NCBI GenBank assembly: GCA_009886095.1
Contig: VFJL01000011.1
Coordinates: 1-44,289 of the forward strand
Source: Nitrosomonadales bacterium
Lineage (GTDB): Bacteria; Pseudomonadota; Gammaproteobacteria; Burkholderiales; Nitrosomonadaceae
Reading direction: 5' to 3'
DNA length: 44,289 bases
The position numbers and the translations under genes are program-made. Of this stretch, positions 28,746 to 36,632 are shown in pieces. Numbering within the stretch: position 1 is the first letter of the stretch; each line of letters opens with the position of its first letter. The notes beneath the pieces were generated by a model. The model worked only from the letters and a program-made list of their open reading frames with translations. It ran no database searches and had not been told where the DNA came from.

Positions 28746-28979
28746 CCCATCTCAATGACTCTTGCCACGTCACCATGGCACTCGGAACACGAACCGGCCA
28801 GCAACAAGTCGCCTGCCTTGACGACCCCTGAAAAATCGGTAATCGTCACTCCATGACGGCATCTTCCACACCAGACATTGAAGAGCAGTAGCTTCTTACC
28901 ATGGCTGGGGATGGCTGGGGATGGCTGCCCACAGCTTGGTCGCTGGTTCGGTGAATTTAGGAATAGTTTCGATAGTCAT
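28742..28979 (-). pseudogene. zinc-ribbon protein gene frameshifted by a 10-bp duplication
   Basis: The ATG at 28979 overlaps the SemiSWEET stop (ATGA). The frame reads MTIETIPKFTEPATKLWAAI then PSHPQPW and stops. If one copy of the 10-bp repeat at 28901-28920 is removed, it continues in frame as PSHGKKLLLFNVWCGRCRHG, then VTITDFSGVVKAGDLLLAGS and CSECHGDVARVIEMG. It stops at TGA overlapping the next GTG. The restored product has 75 residues and two CxxC pairs (CGRC, CSEC), a likely zinc ribbon. Everything except the duplicated unit looks under selection, so the break is recent, reversible by slippage, or an assembly error. Confidence 0.75.
28901..28930. repeat. 10-bp tandem repeat inside the zinc-ribbon gene
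   Basis: ATGGCTGGGG at 28901-28910 and again at 28911-28920, then a third partial unit ATGGCTG. Adding one 10-bp unit shifts the reading frame of the gene read on the minus strand. Confidence 0.9.
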
Positions 28980-29236
28980 CGATGTATCACCTTGAGTATT
29001 AGTACCACACTCGCGAAAATTATCGTAATCGCGTTGCCGATAATAATTGGCCAACTGCCCAGCATGACACCATATACCAGCCACATAGCCACCCCCACCG
29101 TGAAGAGGCTGTACATCGGCAGCGATACGCCGGAAAGATCGCGGGTTTGCCAGGACTTTAGCGCCTGGGGAACAAATGCCACAGTCGTCAGGATGGCAGC
29201 CCCGTAACCAACGAGGTTATGAAGATCGAGTGGCAT
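28976..29236 (-). CDS. SemiSWEET-type transporter (PQ-loop)
   Basis: 86 residues from the ATG at 29236 (MPLDLHNLVGYGAA). Three membrane helices in the triple-helix-bundle pattern, with the PQ-loop motif in TTVAFVPQALKSWQTRDLSG, then SLPMYSLFTVGVAMWLVYG. Length matches SemiSWEETs (about 85-90). Such proteins dimerise and move sugars across the inner membrane; the substrate is unknown. An upstream TTG at 29272 is possible but less likely. It overlaps the zinc-ribbon gene by four bases and is the first gene of the cassette. Confidence 0.85.
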   Translation of the reverse strand: MPLDLHNLVGYGAAILTTVAFVPQALKSWQTRDLSGVSLPMYSLFTVGVAMWLVYGVMLGSWPIIIGNAITIIFASVVLILKVIHR

Positions 29237-29275
29237 GTGGGGATGATACGTGCGGTTTACATCCTGAAGCAATTT

Positions 29276-29473
29276 TCACTTGCAGCGGCATAATACCATC
29301 TGTTCCTCTTTGCGATCGGCTAGCCCCGCCACATCGGGCAGAAATACATCAACTCTGCTGGGCACAGACAACGGCATACCAAGATTAAGCAATAGTATTT
29401 TACCGGCAGCATTCAGTTCGATACAGTTGCCGCCGATCTCTTGTGCGCCCCGATGTATGCGGAATTTTATCAA
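29276..29473 (-). pseudogene. N-terminal fragment of an RNase J-like metallo-beta-lactamase protein
   Basis: 65 codons from a TTG. IKFRIHRGAQEIGGNCIEL and LLLNLGMPLSVP match the first strands of MBL-fold/beta-CASP hydrolases, which normally exceed 300 residues. The HxHxDH metal site that should follow is missing: after LPDVAGLADRKEEQ the frame ends just before the SemiSWEET gene. A truncated relic. Confidence 0.6.
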
Positions 29474-29524
29474 ACCGGGAGTTTTATCGTCTTTCAGTCG
29501 TTTCAGAAATGACGAATGGCGTTC

Positions 29525-29947
29525 TCACGAAAGCTCAAATCTGGCCAGACCCAACATCTCAGTCGCTGCACACAACCGATGGTCGAGACTGGCGATTTTA
29601 GCACCCAAGCGGCGAGCGATTGCCAGATGCAGTGCGTCCCCTGCACGCAGGGCAGTAGGCGATTCGATAAACACTGCTGCGGTACGAAAATCTGCCGGAT
29701 CAATTTCTACCGTGACAAAGTGCATGGATGCAAAGCGCTGAAAATTGGCGATTGCCTGCTGGCGTGTCTCGGCATCAATGGCACCTGTCCGCTGTTTGAT
29801 GCCGCCGATGCTGGCCATCTCGGTTAAAGTCCAAGCCGAAATCATCAGCTTCGCTTTACGCTGGCTTTCGAGTCGAGCCACAAGTTTGGCCGCACCTGGT
29901 TCTCGAAAAAAGATCGCGCCCAACACCGAAGTGTCGAGGTAGATCAC
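29525..29947 (-). CDS. vapC: VapC-like PIN-domain ribonuclease toxin
   Basis: 140 residues from the GTG at 29947. PIN-domain acidic residues are visible: Asp in VIYLDTSVLGAIFF, Glu in ISAWTLTEMAS, Asp in RAGDALHLAIA and Asp in KIASLDHRL. VapC toxins cleave RNA, often initiator tRNA or rRNA, when not bound by antitoxin. The GTG overlaps the antitoxin stop (GTGA), fixing start and coupling. Confidence 0.88.
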   Translation of the reverse strand: MIYLDTSVLGAIFFREPGAAKLVARLESQRKAKLMISAWTLTEMASIGGIKQRTGAIDAETRQQAIANFQRFASMHFVTVEIDPADFRTAAVFIESPTALRAGDALHLAIARRLGAKIASLDHRLCAATEMLGLARFELS

Positions 29948-30171
29948 AGTAGATCCTGTTCGCGCATTTCTGCAACGGTCGGCCCCGACGTCGGCGGTGC
30001 AGACACCCAATTGTGCAAGTCAGACCAGTCGAAGCCCCCTGATCGAGGCTCGGGAACGAGACGCGCCACAGGCTTTCCCCGGCGAGTGATGACTATACCC
30101 TGGCCTGCTTCAACTTCGGCGAGCAAGGCGGATAGATGCGATTTGGCATCCGCTACAGTGGCAGTTTTCAT
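29944..30171 (-). CDS. vapB: Phd/YefM-type antitoxin of the VapC pair
   Basis: 75 residues. It begins MKTATVADAKSHLSALLAEV and continues GIVITRRGKPVARLVPEP, the Phd/YefM DNA-binding fold. The C-terminal third (SAPPTSGPTVAEMREQDLL) is the toxin-wrapping tail. A strong AAGGAGA site precedes the ATG. It overlaps vapC by four bases and has an operator-like palindrome upstream. Confidence 0.88.
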   Translation of the reverse strand: MKTATVADAKSHLSALLAEVEAGQGIVITRRGKPVARLVPEPRSGGFDWSDLHNWVSAPPTSGPTVAEMREQDLL

Positions 30172-30216
30172 TGATTCAGTCTCCTTGAAATAGTCAACTC
30201 AAAGGATATTTTTCAT

Positions 30217-30236
30217 CAAAATGGTCATTTTGTAAA
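30217..30236 (-). promoter_or_regulatory. operator-like palindrome and -35 box of vapBC
   Basis: CAAAATG-GT-CATTTTG (30217-30232) is a perfect 7+2+7 palindrome about 45 bases before vapB. On the minus strand a TTTACA -35-like box (30236-30231) overlaps its edge, with an A/T-rich -10 region 17-19 bases later. The palindrome would thus sit between -35 and -10, the expected position for autorepression by a toxin-antitoxin complex. Confidence 0.5.
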
Positions 30237-30299
30237 GAATTATTGCGCCGAATGACCCTTCATGTCGTTTTCTCCTTATCAGCTTCAAAAAATGCCCAC

Positions 30300-30420
30300 G
30301 CGATACGGTAATCTGCTTCGCGGCTGGCGAGGGCGAAAGGTGCAATGACGCGGAACGGTCATTCCATTCCAGGAAGTTGCAACACAGCCATGTGCCGCAA
30401 AGACCGTGTAATCCGCCCCG
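30300..30420. repeat. second copy of the GTTGCAAC/CAGCCATG element
   Basis: GTTGCAACACAGCCATGTGC (30376-30395) and the following CGCAAAGACCG match 1321-1352 of the long inverted repeat with few changes. The arms of the inverted repeat are degenerate here. It abuts MITE-like copy D. No credible ORF. Confidence 0.5.
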
Positions 30421-30506
30421 TAGCGAACTCAATTTGATTGATATGTAAGGAAACATTCTTGTGAATAACGAAGTATGTGACGAAATCAGGATTTTTAGAG
30501 GTGCCC
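30421..30506. repeat. MITE-like dispersed repeat, copy D (right half)
   Basis: GATATGTAAGGAAACATTCT, then GAAGTATGTGACGAAATC and a clean right end ATTTTTAGAGGTGCCC. The left half is replaced by the other repeat element. It lies upstream of the Sel1 gene. Confidence 0.6.
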
Positions 30507-30648
30507 GTAAATCAAAACAATGATAGCTTTTCACCATGACCTGCTACGGCGGGTTCTTATTTTCTCCCTGGGAATACATGACTGAGTTATGCTGGTGGCA
30601 AGGCCATGCATAATCAGACACTGAGTGTTCACCACTACACACGGCATC

Positions 30649-31533
30649 ATGCATCACAACATCACCATAATTTCTCAACGTTGGGTCACTGCTGCATGCA
30701 TGTGCTGCCTGCTTGGTGTCGGCATCGCAACCGCAGCGCCTATCGATGATGCAGCGGCAGCTTACCGCAAAGGTGACTACGCACAAGCCATCAAGATATT
30801 CAGGCCGCTAGCTGCTCAAGGGCATGCAAGCGCGCAATTTAACCTTGGCGTAATGTATGTCAGTGGGTTGGGCGTAACCCGGAATTTCCAGGAGGCTGTG
30901 AAGTGGTTCCGTTTGGCTGCGTTGCAAGGACATACAGTTGCACAATTTAACCTTGGGATGATGTATGTCAATGGCGAAGGCATAACCCGGAATTATCCGG
31001 AAGCCGTGAAGTGGTTCCACCTCGCAGCAACACAGGGGAATGCAAATGCGCAATTTAGCCTGGGTGTGATTTATCACACTGGCGAAGGCGTAACCCAGAA
31101 TTATCTGGAAGCCCTGAAGTGGTATCGTCTGGTTGCAGCGCAAGGACATGCAGATGCGCAATTTAGCCTTGGCGAAATGTATGCCACTGGCCAAGGCACC
31201 ACCAAAGATGATCAGGAAGCGCTGAAGTGGTATCGCCTGGCAGCAGCACAGGGGAATACAAATGCACAATTTAGTCTGGGTGAGATGTATGCCAATGGCC
31301 GAGGCGTTGCTCTGGATTATCAGGAAGCCCTGAAGTGGTTCCGCCTGGCTGCAGCACAGGGGGATGCAGCTGCTCAATTTAGCCTGGGTGAGATATATAC
31401 CAATGGCCGAGGCGTAACCCGAAATTATCGGGAAGCATTGAAGTGGCTTCGCCTGGCTGCCGCGCAGGGGATTGAGCCTGCCAAGAAAGCCCTGAAACAT
31501 CCTGAAATGGTTGAGGCGGCGAAATTGGAATAA
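30649..31533 (+). CDS. secreted Sel1-repeat protein
   Basis: 294 residues from the ATG at 30649; a GTG at 30625 is less likely. A signal-like segment (WVTAACMCCLLGVGIATAAP) is followed by seven 36-residue Sel1-like repeats of the form AQFSLGEMYANGRGV plus DYQEALKWFRLAAAQG. Sel1 arrays are solenoid scaffolds for protein contacts, often in the envelope. The repeats are close in DNA, suggesting expansion within the gene. Together with the TPR protein it is the second exported solenoid in the window. Confidence 0.85.
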   Translation: MHHNITIISQRWVTAACMCCLLGVGIATAAPIDDAAAAYRKGDYAQAIKIFRPLAAQGHASAQFNLGVMYVSGLGVTRNFQEAVKWFRLAALQGHTVAQFNLGMMYVNGEGITRNYPEAVKWFHLAATQGNANAQFSLGVIYHTGEGVTQNYLEALKWYRLVAAQGHADAQFSLGEMYATGQGTTKDDQEALKWYRLAAAQGNTNAQFSLGEMYANGRGVALDYQEALKWFRLAAAQGDAAAQFSLGEIYTNGRGVTRNYREALKWLRLAAAQGIEPAKKALKHPEMVEAAKLE

Positions 31534-31557
31534 TGACGACAAAGGAGTTGAACTATC

Positions 31558-31710
31558 ATGACTGCATATTCTGGCCGCACATTCTCGACAACTGGCGCGG
31601 ACTGTGGACAGATGCTAATCAACTGCCACATCGGGAGTGGTATAAACCAAGGCAAGGATCATGGCATGCACGGCAACGGTCACGCTGCGATTGGTCATAG
31701 TCAGCATTAA
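31558..31710 (+). CDS. small His-rich protein (putative)
   Basis: A 50-codon ORF with a good ribosome binding site (AAAGGAG, 10 bases before the ATG). It starts MTAYSGRTFSTTGADCGQML and ends in a Gly/His-rich tail DHGMHGNGHAAIGHSQH. Six His in the last 17 residues suggest metal binding, an inference only. No family recognised. It sits 24 bases after the Sel1 gene and 82 bases before the peroxiredoxin on the same strand. Confidence 0.45.
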   Translation: MTAYSGRTFSTTGADCGQMLINCHIGSGINQGKDHGMHGNGHAAIGHSQH

Positions 31711-31792
31711 ATTAATGCCGGATAATTGTTGTTGAGTCATTGCACCAGTCAAGCTATATTCTGCTTTCAATTTCCATCTAACGGAGGATGTC

Positions 31793-32431
31793 ATGACTTT
31801 ACGTTTAGGCGATACTGCACCTGATTTTGAGCAAGATTCCACGATTGGCAGGATCAAATTTCATGAATGGGCAAGTGATTCCTGGGTGGTGCTGTTTTCG
31901 CACCCCGCCGATTTCACACCAGTATGCACGACGGAACTCGGCTTAACCGCGAAACTCAAGCCTGAGTTTGACAGGCGCAACGTTAAAGCAATTGCTTTGT
32001 CGGTTGATCCGGTAGACAAACACTCGGGATGGATCAAGGACATTGAGGAAACACAAAACACGGTGGTCGGTTTTCCCATCATCGCGGATGTGGACAAGAA
32101 GGTATCGACCTTATACGACATGATTCACCCGAATCAGTCGGAGACCATGACAGTACGCTCGCTGTTCGTTATCGATCCGAGAAAGAAGGTACGTCTGATC
32201 ATTACCTACCCAATGAGCACCGGGCGTAATTTTGTCGAGGTGCTGCGTGTTATTGATGCGCTGCAACTGACCGATAATTATTCGGTTGCGACACCGGGCA
32301 ACTGGTGCGATGGTGATGACGTAATCATCCCGCTGACGATACAGGACGAGGCGGTCATCAAACAGAAGTTCCCAAAGGGCTATGTCGCGCCGCGTCCGTA
32401 TCTGCGCATCACGCCACAGCCGAATAAATAG
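31793..32431 (+). CDS. 1-Cys peroxiredoxin (Prx6 family)
   Basis: 212 residues. The peroxidatic Cys is in SHPADFTPVCTTELG. The long C-terminal domain with NWCDGDDVIIP and KGYVAPRPYLRITPQP is typical of Prx6-type enzymes (about 210-220 residues). They reduce hydrogen peroxide and organic peroxides; a classic resolving Cys is not evident, though NWC holds a second cysteine. A GGAGG site precedes the ATG. It stands convergent to the fnr-type regulator. Confidence 0.93.
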   Translation: MTLRLGDTAPDFEQDSTIGRIKFHEWASDSWVVLFSHPADFTPVCTTELGLTAKLKPEFDRRNVKAIALSVDPVDKHSGWIKDIEETQNTVVGFPIIADVDKKVSTLYDMIHPNQSETMTVRSLFVIDPRKKVRLIITYPMSTGRNFVEVLRVIDALQLTDNYSVATPGNWCDGDDVIIPLTIQDEAVIKQKFPKGYVAPRPYLRITPQPNK

Positions 32432-32503
32432 CTGACTGTCATACGGCGCCGGAAGTGCCAAAATTCTGTGAGCGCTTCTTATTGGTACACGAAGCTGACC
32501 ATC

Positions 32504-33250
32504 CTATTCACAAAAAGAGTTTCCGGTTTGGCGTCTGAGGCGGCCTATATCAGTTAGCCGGATGTGCTTGCTATTGACATCGATGAGTCCGTCTTCCTGC
32601 AGCCTGGAGAGCGCGCGACTGACGGTTTCCAGCTTCAATCCCAAATAGCTCCCGATTTCTTCGCGCGTCATGCGCAGATTAAAATCCAAGGGAGAGTAGC
32701 CTCGCTTGGCAAAGCGGTATGAAAGATTGAGCAGAAAAGTAGCCAGGCGCTCCCCCGCTTTCATGCCGCCAAGCAGCAGCATCCCACGATCGTGCACGAT
32801 TTCACGGCTCATGATTTTGTGGAGATGATGCATTAGCGACGGAATAGTACGGCCAATCTCTTCCAGCTTGACGAAAGGGATCTCACATACCTCGCTATCT
32901 TCCAATGCCACTGCATTGCAAGTGTGCATATCCGTGCTGATGGCATCCAGCCCCAGCACTTCTCCTGTCATATGAAAGCCGGTAACCTGTTCACGCCCGT
33001 CTTCTTGCAGCACATAAGTCTTGAAGAAACCGCTGCGAACTGCATATAGCGAGTGAAAATCCAAACCAGCACGATGCAAATGTTCACCGCGCCGGATTCT
33101 ATGCCGCTGGTTGAGCAAGTGATCGAGAGCCTTTATTTCCTGCTCGTCAAGCCCCACTGGCAAACATAATTCTCGCAAGCCGCAAGAAGAACAGCTGGCT
33201 TTGATGCTGGATATATTAAAATTTTTTGGCATCAGAGAGTCTGGGGTCAC
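32504..33250 (-). CDS. fnr: FNR/ANR-type oxygen-responsive transcription regulator
   Basis: 248 residues from a GTG with AAGGGAA upstream. The N-terminal cluster CSSCGLRELCLP supplies three Fe-S cysteines, and MHTCNAVALED the fourth, so all four ligands for an oxygen-labile [4Fe-4S] cluster are present. The cyclic-nucleotide-like beta roll follows. The C-terminal HTH (MTREEIGSYLGLKLETVSRA) has the recognition helix ETVSR of FNR, which reads TTGAT half-sites. It should switch on anaerobic or nitric oxide-related genes at low oxygen. A perfect FNR box lies 47 bases upstream, suggesting self-control. Confidence 0.93.
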   Translation of the reverse strand: MTPDSLMPKNFNISSIKASCSSCGLRELCLPVGLDEQEIKALDHLLNQRHRIRRGEHLHRAGLDFHSLYAVRSGFFKTYVLQEDGREQVTGFHMTGEVLGLDAISTDMHTCNAVALEDSEVCEIPFVKLEEIGRTIPSLMHHLHKIMSREIVHDRGMLLLGGMKAGERLATFLLNLSYRFAKRGYSPLDFNLRMTREEIGSYLGLKLETVSRALSRLQEDGLIDVNSKHIRLTDIGRLRRQTGNSFCE

Positions 33251-33296
33251 GGAATTTTCCCTTTCTGGATATGAATAGCGGAAATAGCGATCTATT

Positions 33297-33310
33297 TTGA
33301 TTTAAATCAA
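33297..33310. promoter_or_regulatory. perfect FNR box between fnr and a small lipoprotein gene
   Basis: TTGATTTAAATCAA matches the FNR consensus TTGAT-N4-ATCAA exactly and is a full palindrome. If used at -41.5 for fnr, the start would be near 33262 with TCATAT as -10. For the lipoprotein the corresponding -10 (CATCAT, 33333-33338) is poorer. Confidence 0.75.
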
Positions 33311-33392
33311 AACAGAGTGCAACCATTACAGACATCATTGCTATCCGTAACACCACAAAAAGAGTGGATGTTCTATTTATGGAGACTAGATT

Positions 33393-33554
33393 ATGAGATT
33401 CGCACCCCTTGCCGCCGCTCTATTGGTACTGACTTTGACCGCCTGCGGCAGACCGACAGCACCAGAACCCCCCGATGCCTCATCATACGGGACTGTCATT
33501 AAACAGGATCACCATATCCCCGAGAAAGACAGGGATCCAAACCAGAAGCCTTGA
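33393..33554 (+). CDS. small lipoprotein
   Basis: 53 residues. MRFAPLAAALLVLTLTAC is a lipoprotein signal with lipobox LTAC-G, leaving a mature peptide of about 36 residues, rich in Pro, Asp and Lys (PTAPEPPDASSYGT, then EKDRDPNQKP). GGAG stands 8 bases before the ATG. It resembles the short LptM-type lipoproteins in size and Pro-rich tail, but not clearly enough to name. It is divergent from fnr with the FNR box between. Confidence 0.7.
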   Translation: MRFAPLAAALLVLTLTACGRPTAPEPPDASSYGTVIKQDHHIPEKDRDPNQKP

Positions 33555-33626
33555 TGTAGCTGCAGTGTTTATGCGCTGACGTGCTAATTTGGATTTTCTG
33601 AATCCACATTTTTCCAGTACTTGGGG

Positions 33627-35066
33627 TCATTCTTCAATAATGTTCCCCTTATCTACCGCAGTCGCGTCAGCGTAAAGATCACTCCCCGGCTCGAACCAGG
33701 CAAGTTTCTGATGCAGCTTTACCACTTCGCCGACGATGATGAGGGTGGGAGGGGTCAGATTGGCATGGACAGTCAGATCGGGCAGCGTTTCCAGCGAACC
33801 CACCAGCACCCGCTGTTGGTGGGTAGTGCCCTGTTGCACAATGGCAGCAGGCATTGTGGCCGGTAGGCCGTGTGCGATCAACTGCCGACATAGCACCGGC
33901 AGTCCCAGCAGCCCCATATAAATTACAATGGTTTGATGTGGCCGCGCCAGCGCCGTCCAATCCAGATCCACGCTGCCGTCCTTGAGGTGGCCGGTAACGA
34001 AGATGCACGACTGTGCATAATCCCGGTGGGTGAGTGGAATGCCGGCATAGGACGCCACCCCGGAAGCTGCCGTGATGCCGGGAACTACCTGAAACGGGAT
34101 GCCATGACCAGACAGTGTTTCAATTTCTTCACCGCCGCGACCGAATATGAAAGGATCGCCACCTTTCAGCCGCAACACGCGCTTACCCTCTTTCGCCAGT
34201 CGTACCAGTAAATCATTGATGGATTCCTGTGACATGGTGTGATTACTGCGTTCCTTACCCGCATAAATGCGCGATGCATCCCGGCGTACCATGTCGAGTA
34301 TCGCAGGTGAAACCAAGCGGTCATACACCACCACGTCTGCCTGTTGCATCAGGCGCATTGCCCGGAAAGTCAGCAAGTCGGGATTGCCCGGCCCGGCGCC
34401 CACCAGATAAACCTCTCCCTGTGGCGCATCGTCGGCTTCGCTTTGCAGCGAACGCTCCAGATAATCCTGTGCCGCCTGATCCTTTCCAGCAAACACCATT
34501 TCGGCGAATGGCCCTTGCAATTCTCTTTCCCAAAACATGCGTCGCTTTTCCGGGTGAGAAAAATGCAGTTTCACCCGCTCACGCAAATTGGCAGCATAAG
34601 TCGCCAGGCGTCCATATGCTTCTGGGATTATGGTTTCCAGACGTGCCCGCAACAACCTTGCCAGCACCGGTGATGTTCCGCCGCTCGAAACCGCGATTAA
34701 AATGGGAGAGCGATCGACAATGGAAGGCATGATGAAGGAGCATAAATCAGGATTGTCCACCACGTTGACCGGAATGCGCAGCTTCCCGGCAGCCCCGGAA
34801 ACCTGCTGATTGACCGAACGGTCATCGGTGGCAGCAATTACCAGCACGGCATCATCAAGATGATCAGGATGAAAAGCCTCGACACGATGCACGATGTCTC
34901 CCCGGCGCAGTTGCTCACTGAGCTCCGTACCAAGCTCCGGAGAAATCACCGTGACGCGAGCGCCCGCCCGCAGCAGCAGAGCGACCTTGCGCGCAGCCAC
35001 TTCCCCGCCGCCAACTACCAGGCAGTTGCGGTTCTTTATGTTGACAAAAATTGGCAGAAAATCCAT
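33627..35066 (-). CDS. cysG: siroheme synthase CysG
   Basis: 479 residues, two modules. Residues 1 to about 200 are the precorrin-2 dehydrogenase/ferrochelatase (NAD site [11 protein letters not shown], then [14 protein letters not shown]). From about 215 comes uroporphyrinogen-III methyltransferase ([57 protein letters not shown]). It makes siroheme for sulfite and nitrite reductases. The full fusion is intact. An AGGA site is before the ATG. Divergent from the CobW-type gene. Confidence 0.96.
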   Translation of the reverse strand: MDFLPIFVNIKNRNCLVVGGGEVAARKVALLLRAGARVTVISPELGTELSEQLRRGDIVHRVEAFHPDHLDDAVLVIAATDDRSVNQQVSGAAGKLRIPVNVVDNPDLCSFIMPSIVDRSPILIAVSSGGTSPVLARLLRARLETIIPEAYGRLATYAANLRERVKLHFSHPEKRRMFWERELQGPFAEMVFAGKDQAAQDYLERSLQSEADDAPQGEVYLVGAGPGNPDLLTFRAMRLMQQADVVVYDRLVSPAILDMVRRDASRIYAGKERSNHTMSQESINDLLVRLAKEGKRVLRLKGGDPFIFGRGGEEIETLSGHGIPFQVVPGITAASGVASYAGIPLTHRDYAQSCIFVTGHLKDGSVDLDWTALARPHQTIVIYMGLLGLPVLCRQLIAHGLPATMPAAIVQQGTTHQQRVLVGSLETLPDLTVHANLTPPTLIIVGEVVKLHQKLAWFEPGSDLYADATAVDKGNIIEE

Positions 35067-35296
35067 CGGTCCTGTTTGTATCGTGGTGGATGGGCATTCG
35101 CCTCGCTCTGCCTGGAGATATCCTGGAAGGAGCTGATCAGACAGCTACGAGGGACATAATTTGATCCCTGACGGGATGGTAAAGTATGATGCTGCCGGTC
35201 GCAATGATACTGCATAAGAGGCACATCGGCTCCCTGCCCTGTTTTTAACAATCCATGTACAGCTGCGCTTGATTAACTCAAGGATGCTCTGAATAA

Positions 35297-36379
35297 ATGC
35301 AGAAAATACCACTCATCATCCTCACCGGCTTCCTTGGAAGCGGCAAGACCACGCTGCTCAACAACCTGCTGAAGACGCCGCAACTTGCCGATAGCGCCGT
35401 ACTGGTCAACGAGTTCGGCGCGATCGCACTTGATCACCACCTGATTGAAGCGGTACCGGAAAGTACCGTAGTGCTCGGTAATGGCTGCATCTGCTGCGCC
35501 ATGCGCGGTGAGCTTTCCGGTGCGCTGCGCACACTGTTCTGGCAGCGGCAGGACAAGAAAATACCGAACTTCAAACGTGTGATTATCGAAACTACCGGCT
35601 TGGCCGATCCTGCGCCCATTCTATACGAACTGCTGAATCACCCGACCATCCTGCAACATTACATTGTTGCCGGTGTCATTACCTGTGTCGATGGCGTTTT
35701 CGGTGCAAAGCAACTGGAACAGCAGCCCGAGTCGCTGAAGCAGGCGGTGGTTGCAGACCAGTTATTGATCACCAAGACCGATCTGGCAAATGCCGAACAA
35801 TTTACGGCTTTGACCGAACAATTGCGGGCACTCAATCCGATCGCCACCATCCATCCTATCGCGAATGGTAATGTCGATCCGGAAATTTTTCTCAAAGTCA
35901 TGACCCATCACTCACCAGACGAGAGCGCTGAAGCACCGCGCTGGCAGAAACCTGATACTTATCGACCGATTCAAATCGACCCAGATCTGCCCATGCATCT
36001 GCGCCGGCCCACTGTCAGCAACAGTAACCAGCATGAGCGCATTCATTCATTCTGCCTGACATTTGAGCAGCCGCTTCCCCGTCTTGGACTGCTCACCGCA
36101 TTGCAAATGCTGGCCAGCATGCACGGCGAGCACATTCTGCGACTAAAAGGCATCGTCCATTTCGATGATGACGATAAACCACATGTCATTCACGGTATCC
36201 AGCATATGCTATTTCCGATCGAGACACTGCAGCGTTGGCCGCAAGGATTGTCCGGTACCCAGCTGGTTTTTATCGTAGAGAGACTGGCTGTCGATACGAT
36301 CACGGATATGCTGCAAAAGTTTATCAGCATGGATCGTGGTGACCGCAAAGCTGAATTGACGAGCTGGTTGATAAGCTGA
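35297..36379 (+). CDS. CobW/COG0523-family GTP-dependent metallochaperone
   Basis: 360 residues. Walker A is TGFLGSGKTTLLNNL, the metal motif CxCC is GCICCAMRGEL, then the switch ETTGLADPAP and base-specificity ITKTDLA. The C-terminal CobW_C domain carries HFDDDDKPHVIHGIQH, rich in Asp and His. Members deliver zinc, cobalt or another metal to enzymes using GTP. No clear Zur box was found in the upstream gap, so the metal is not settled. Confidence 0.9.
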   Translation: MQKIPLIILTGFLGSGKTTLLNNLLKTPQLADSAVLVNEFGAIALDHHLIEAVPESTVVLGNGCICCAMRGELSGALRTLFWQRQDKKIPNFKRVIIETTGLADPAPILYELLNHPTILQHYIVAGVITCVDGVFGAKQLEQQPESLKQAVVADQLLITKTDLANAEQFTALTEQLRALNPIATIHPIANGNVDPEIFLKVMTHHSPDESAEAPRWQKPDTYRPIQIDPDLPMHLRRPTVSNSNQHERIHSFCLTFEQPLPRLGLLTALQMLASMHGEHILRLKGIVHFDDDDKPHVIHGIQHMLFPIETLQRWPQGLSGTQLVFIVERLAVDTITDMLQKFISMDRGDRKAELTSWLIS

Positions 36380-36553
36380 AAACCACTCTGTTCGACAGTT
36401 AAGTGAGTTCCGCTTCGCTCACTTCATCTGTAATAGATTCGACTTGATCTGACAGGAAATGTCAGAATTAATTTCTGAAAACAGCACAGTTCTGCCGGTC
36501 GAAATGGTCGGTTTTCGACACGAAACTGCCGGTCGTGTTTTCGGAAAGTAGAC

Positions 36554-36632
36554 GCCCAACAACGGCTGCATTCAGATTGGGGCAGTACGCGCAGCGGGCC
36601 GGACGTCACCTCAGCAACGCTTAGTTATAGGC
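36554..36632 (-). other. attC-like imperfect palindrome at the end of the nuclease gene
   Basis: On the minus strand, GCCTATAACTAAGCGTTGC at one end and GCAGCCGTTGTTGGGC at the other form an imperfect inverted repeat spanning 79 bases. The outer end is GTTGGGC, which fits the integron core GTTRRRY. The nuclease stop codon lies inside the site, as in gene cassettes. The other half (CTATAAC) deviates from RYYYAAC, so this is only a candidate. Confidence 0.35.

Noticed and set aside
30808-31542. 244-codon minus-strand ORF
   Set aside because: Antisense shadow of the Sel1 repeats; repeated structure keeps the frame open.
35183-35211. Partial palindrome AGTATGATGC...GCAATGATACT as a Zur site before the CobW gene
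   Set aside because: Symmetry is imperfect and the sequence does not match the known Zur consensus.
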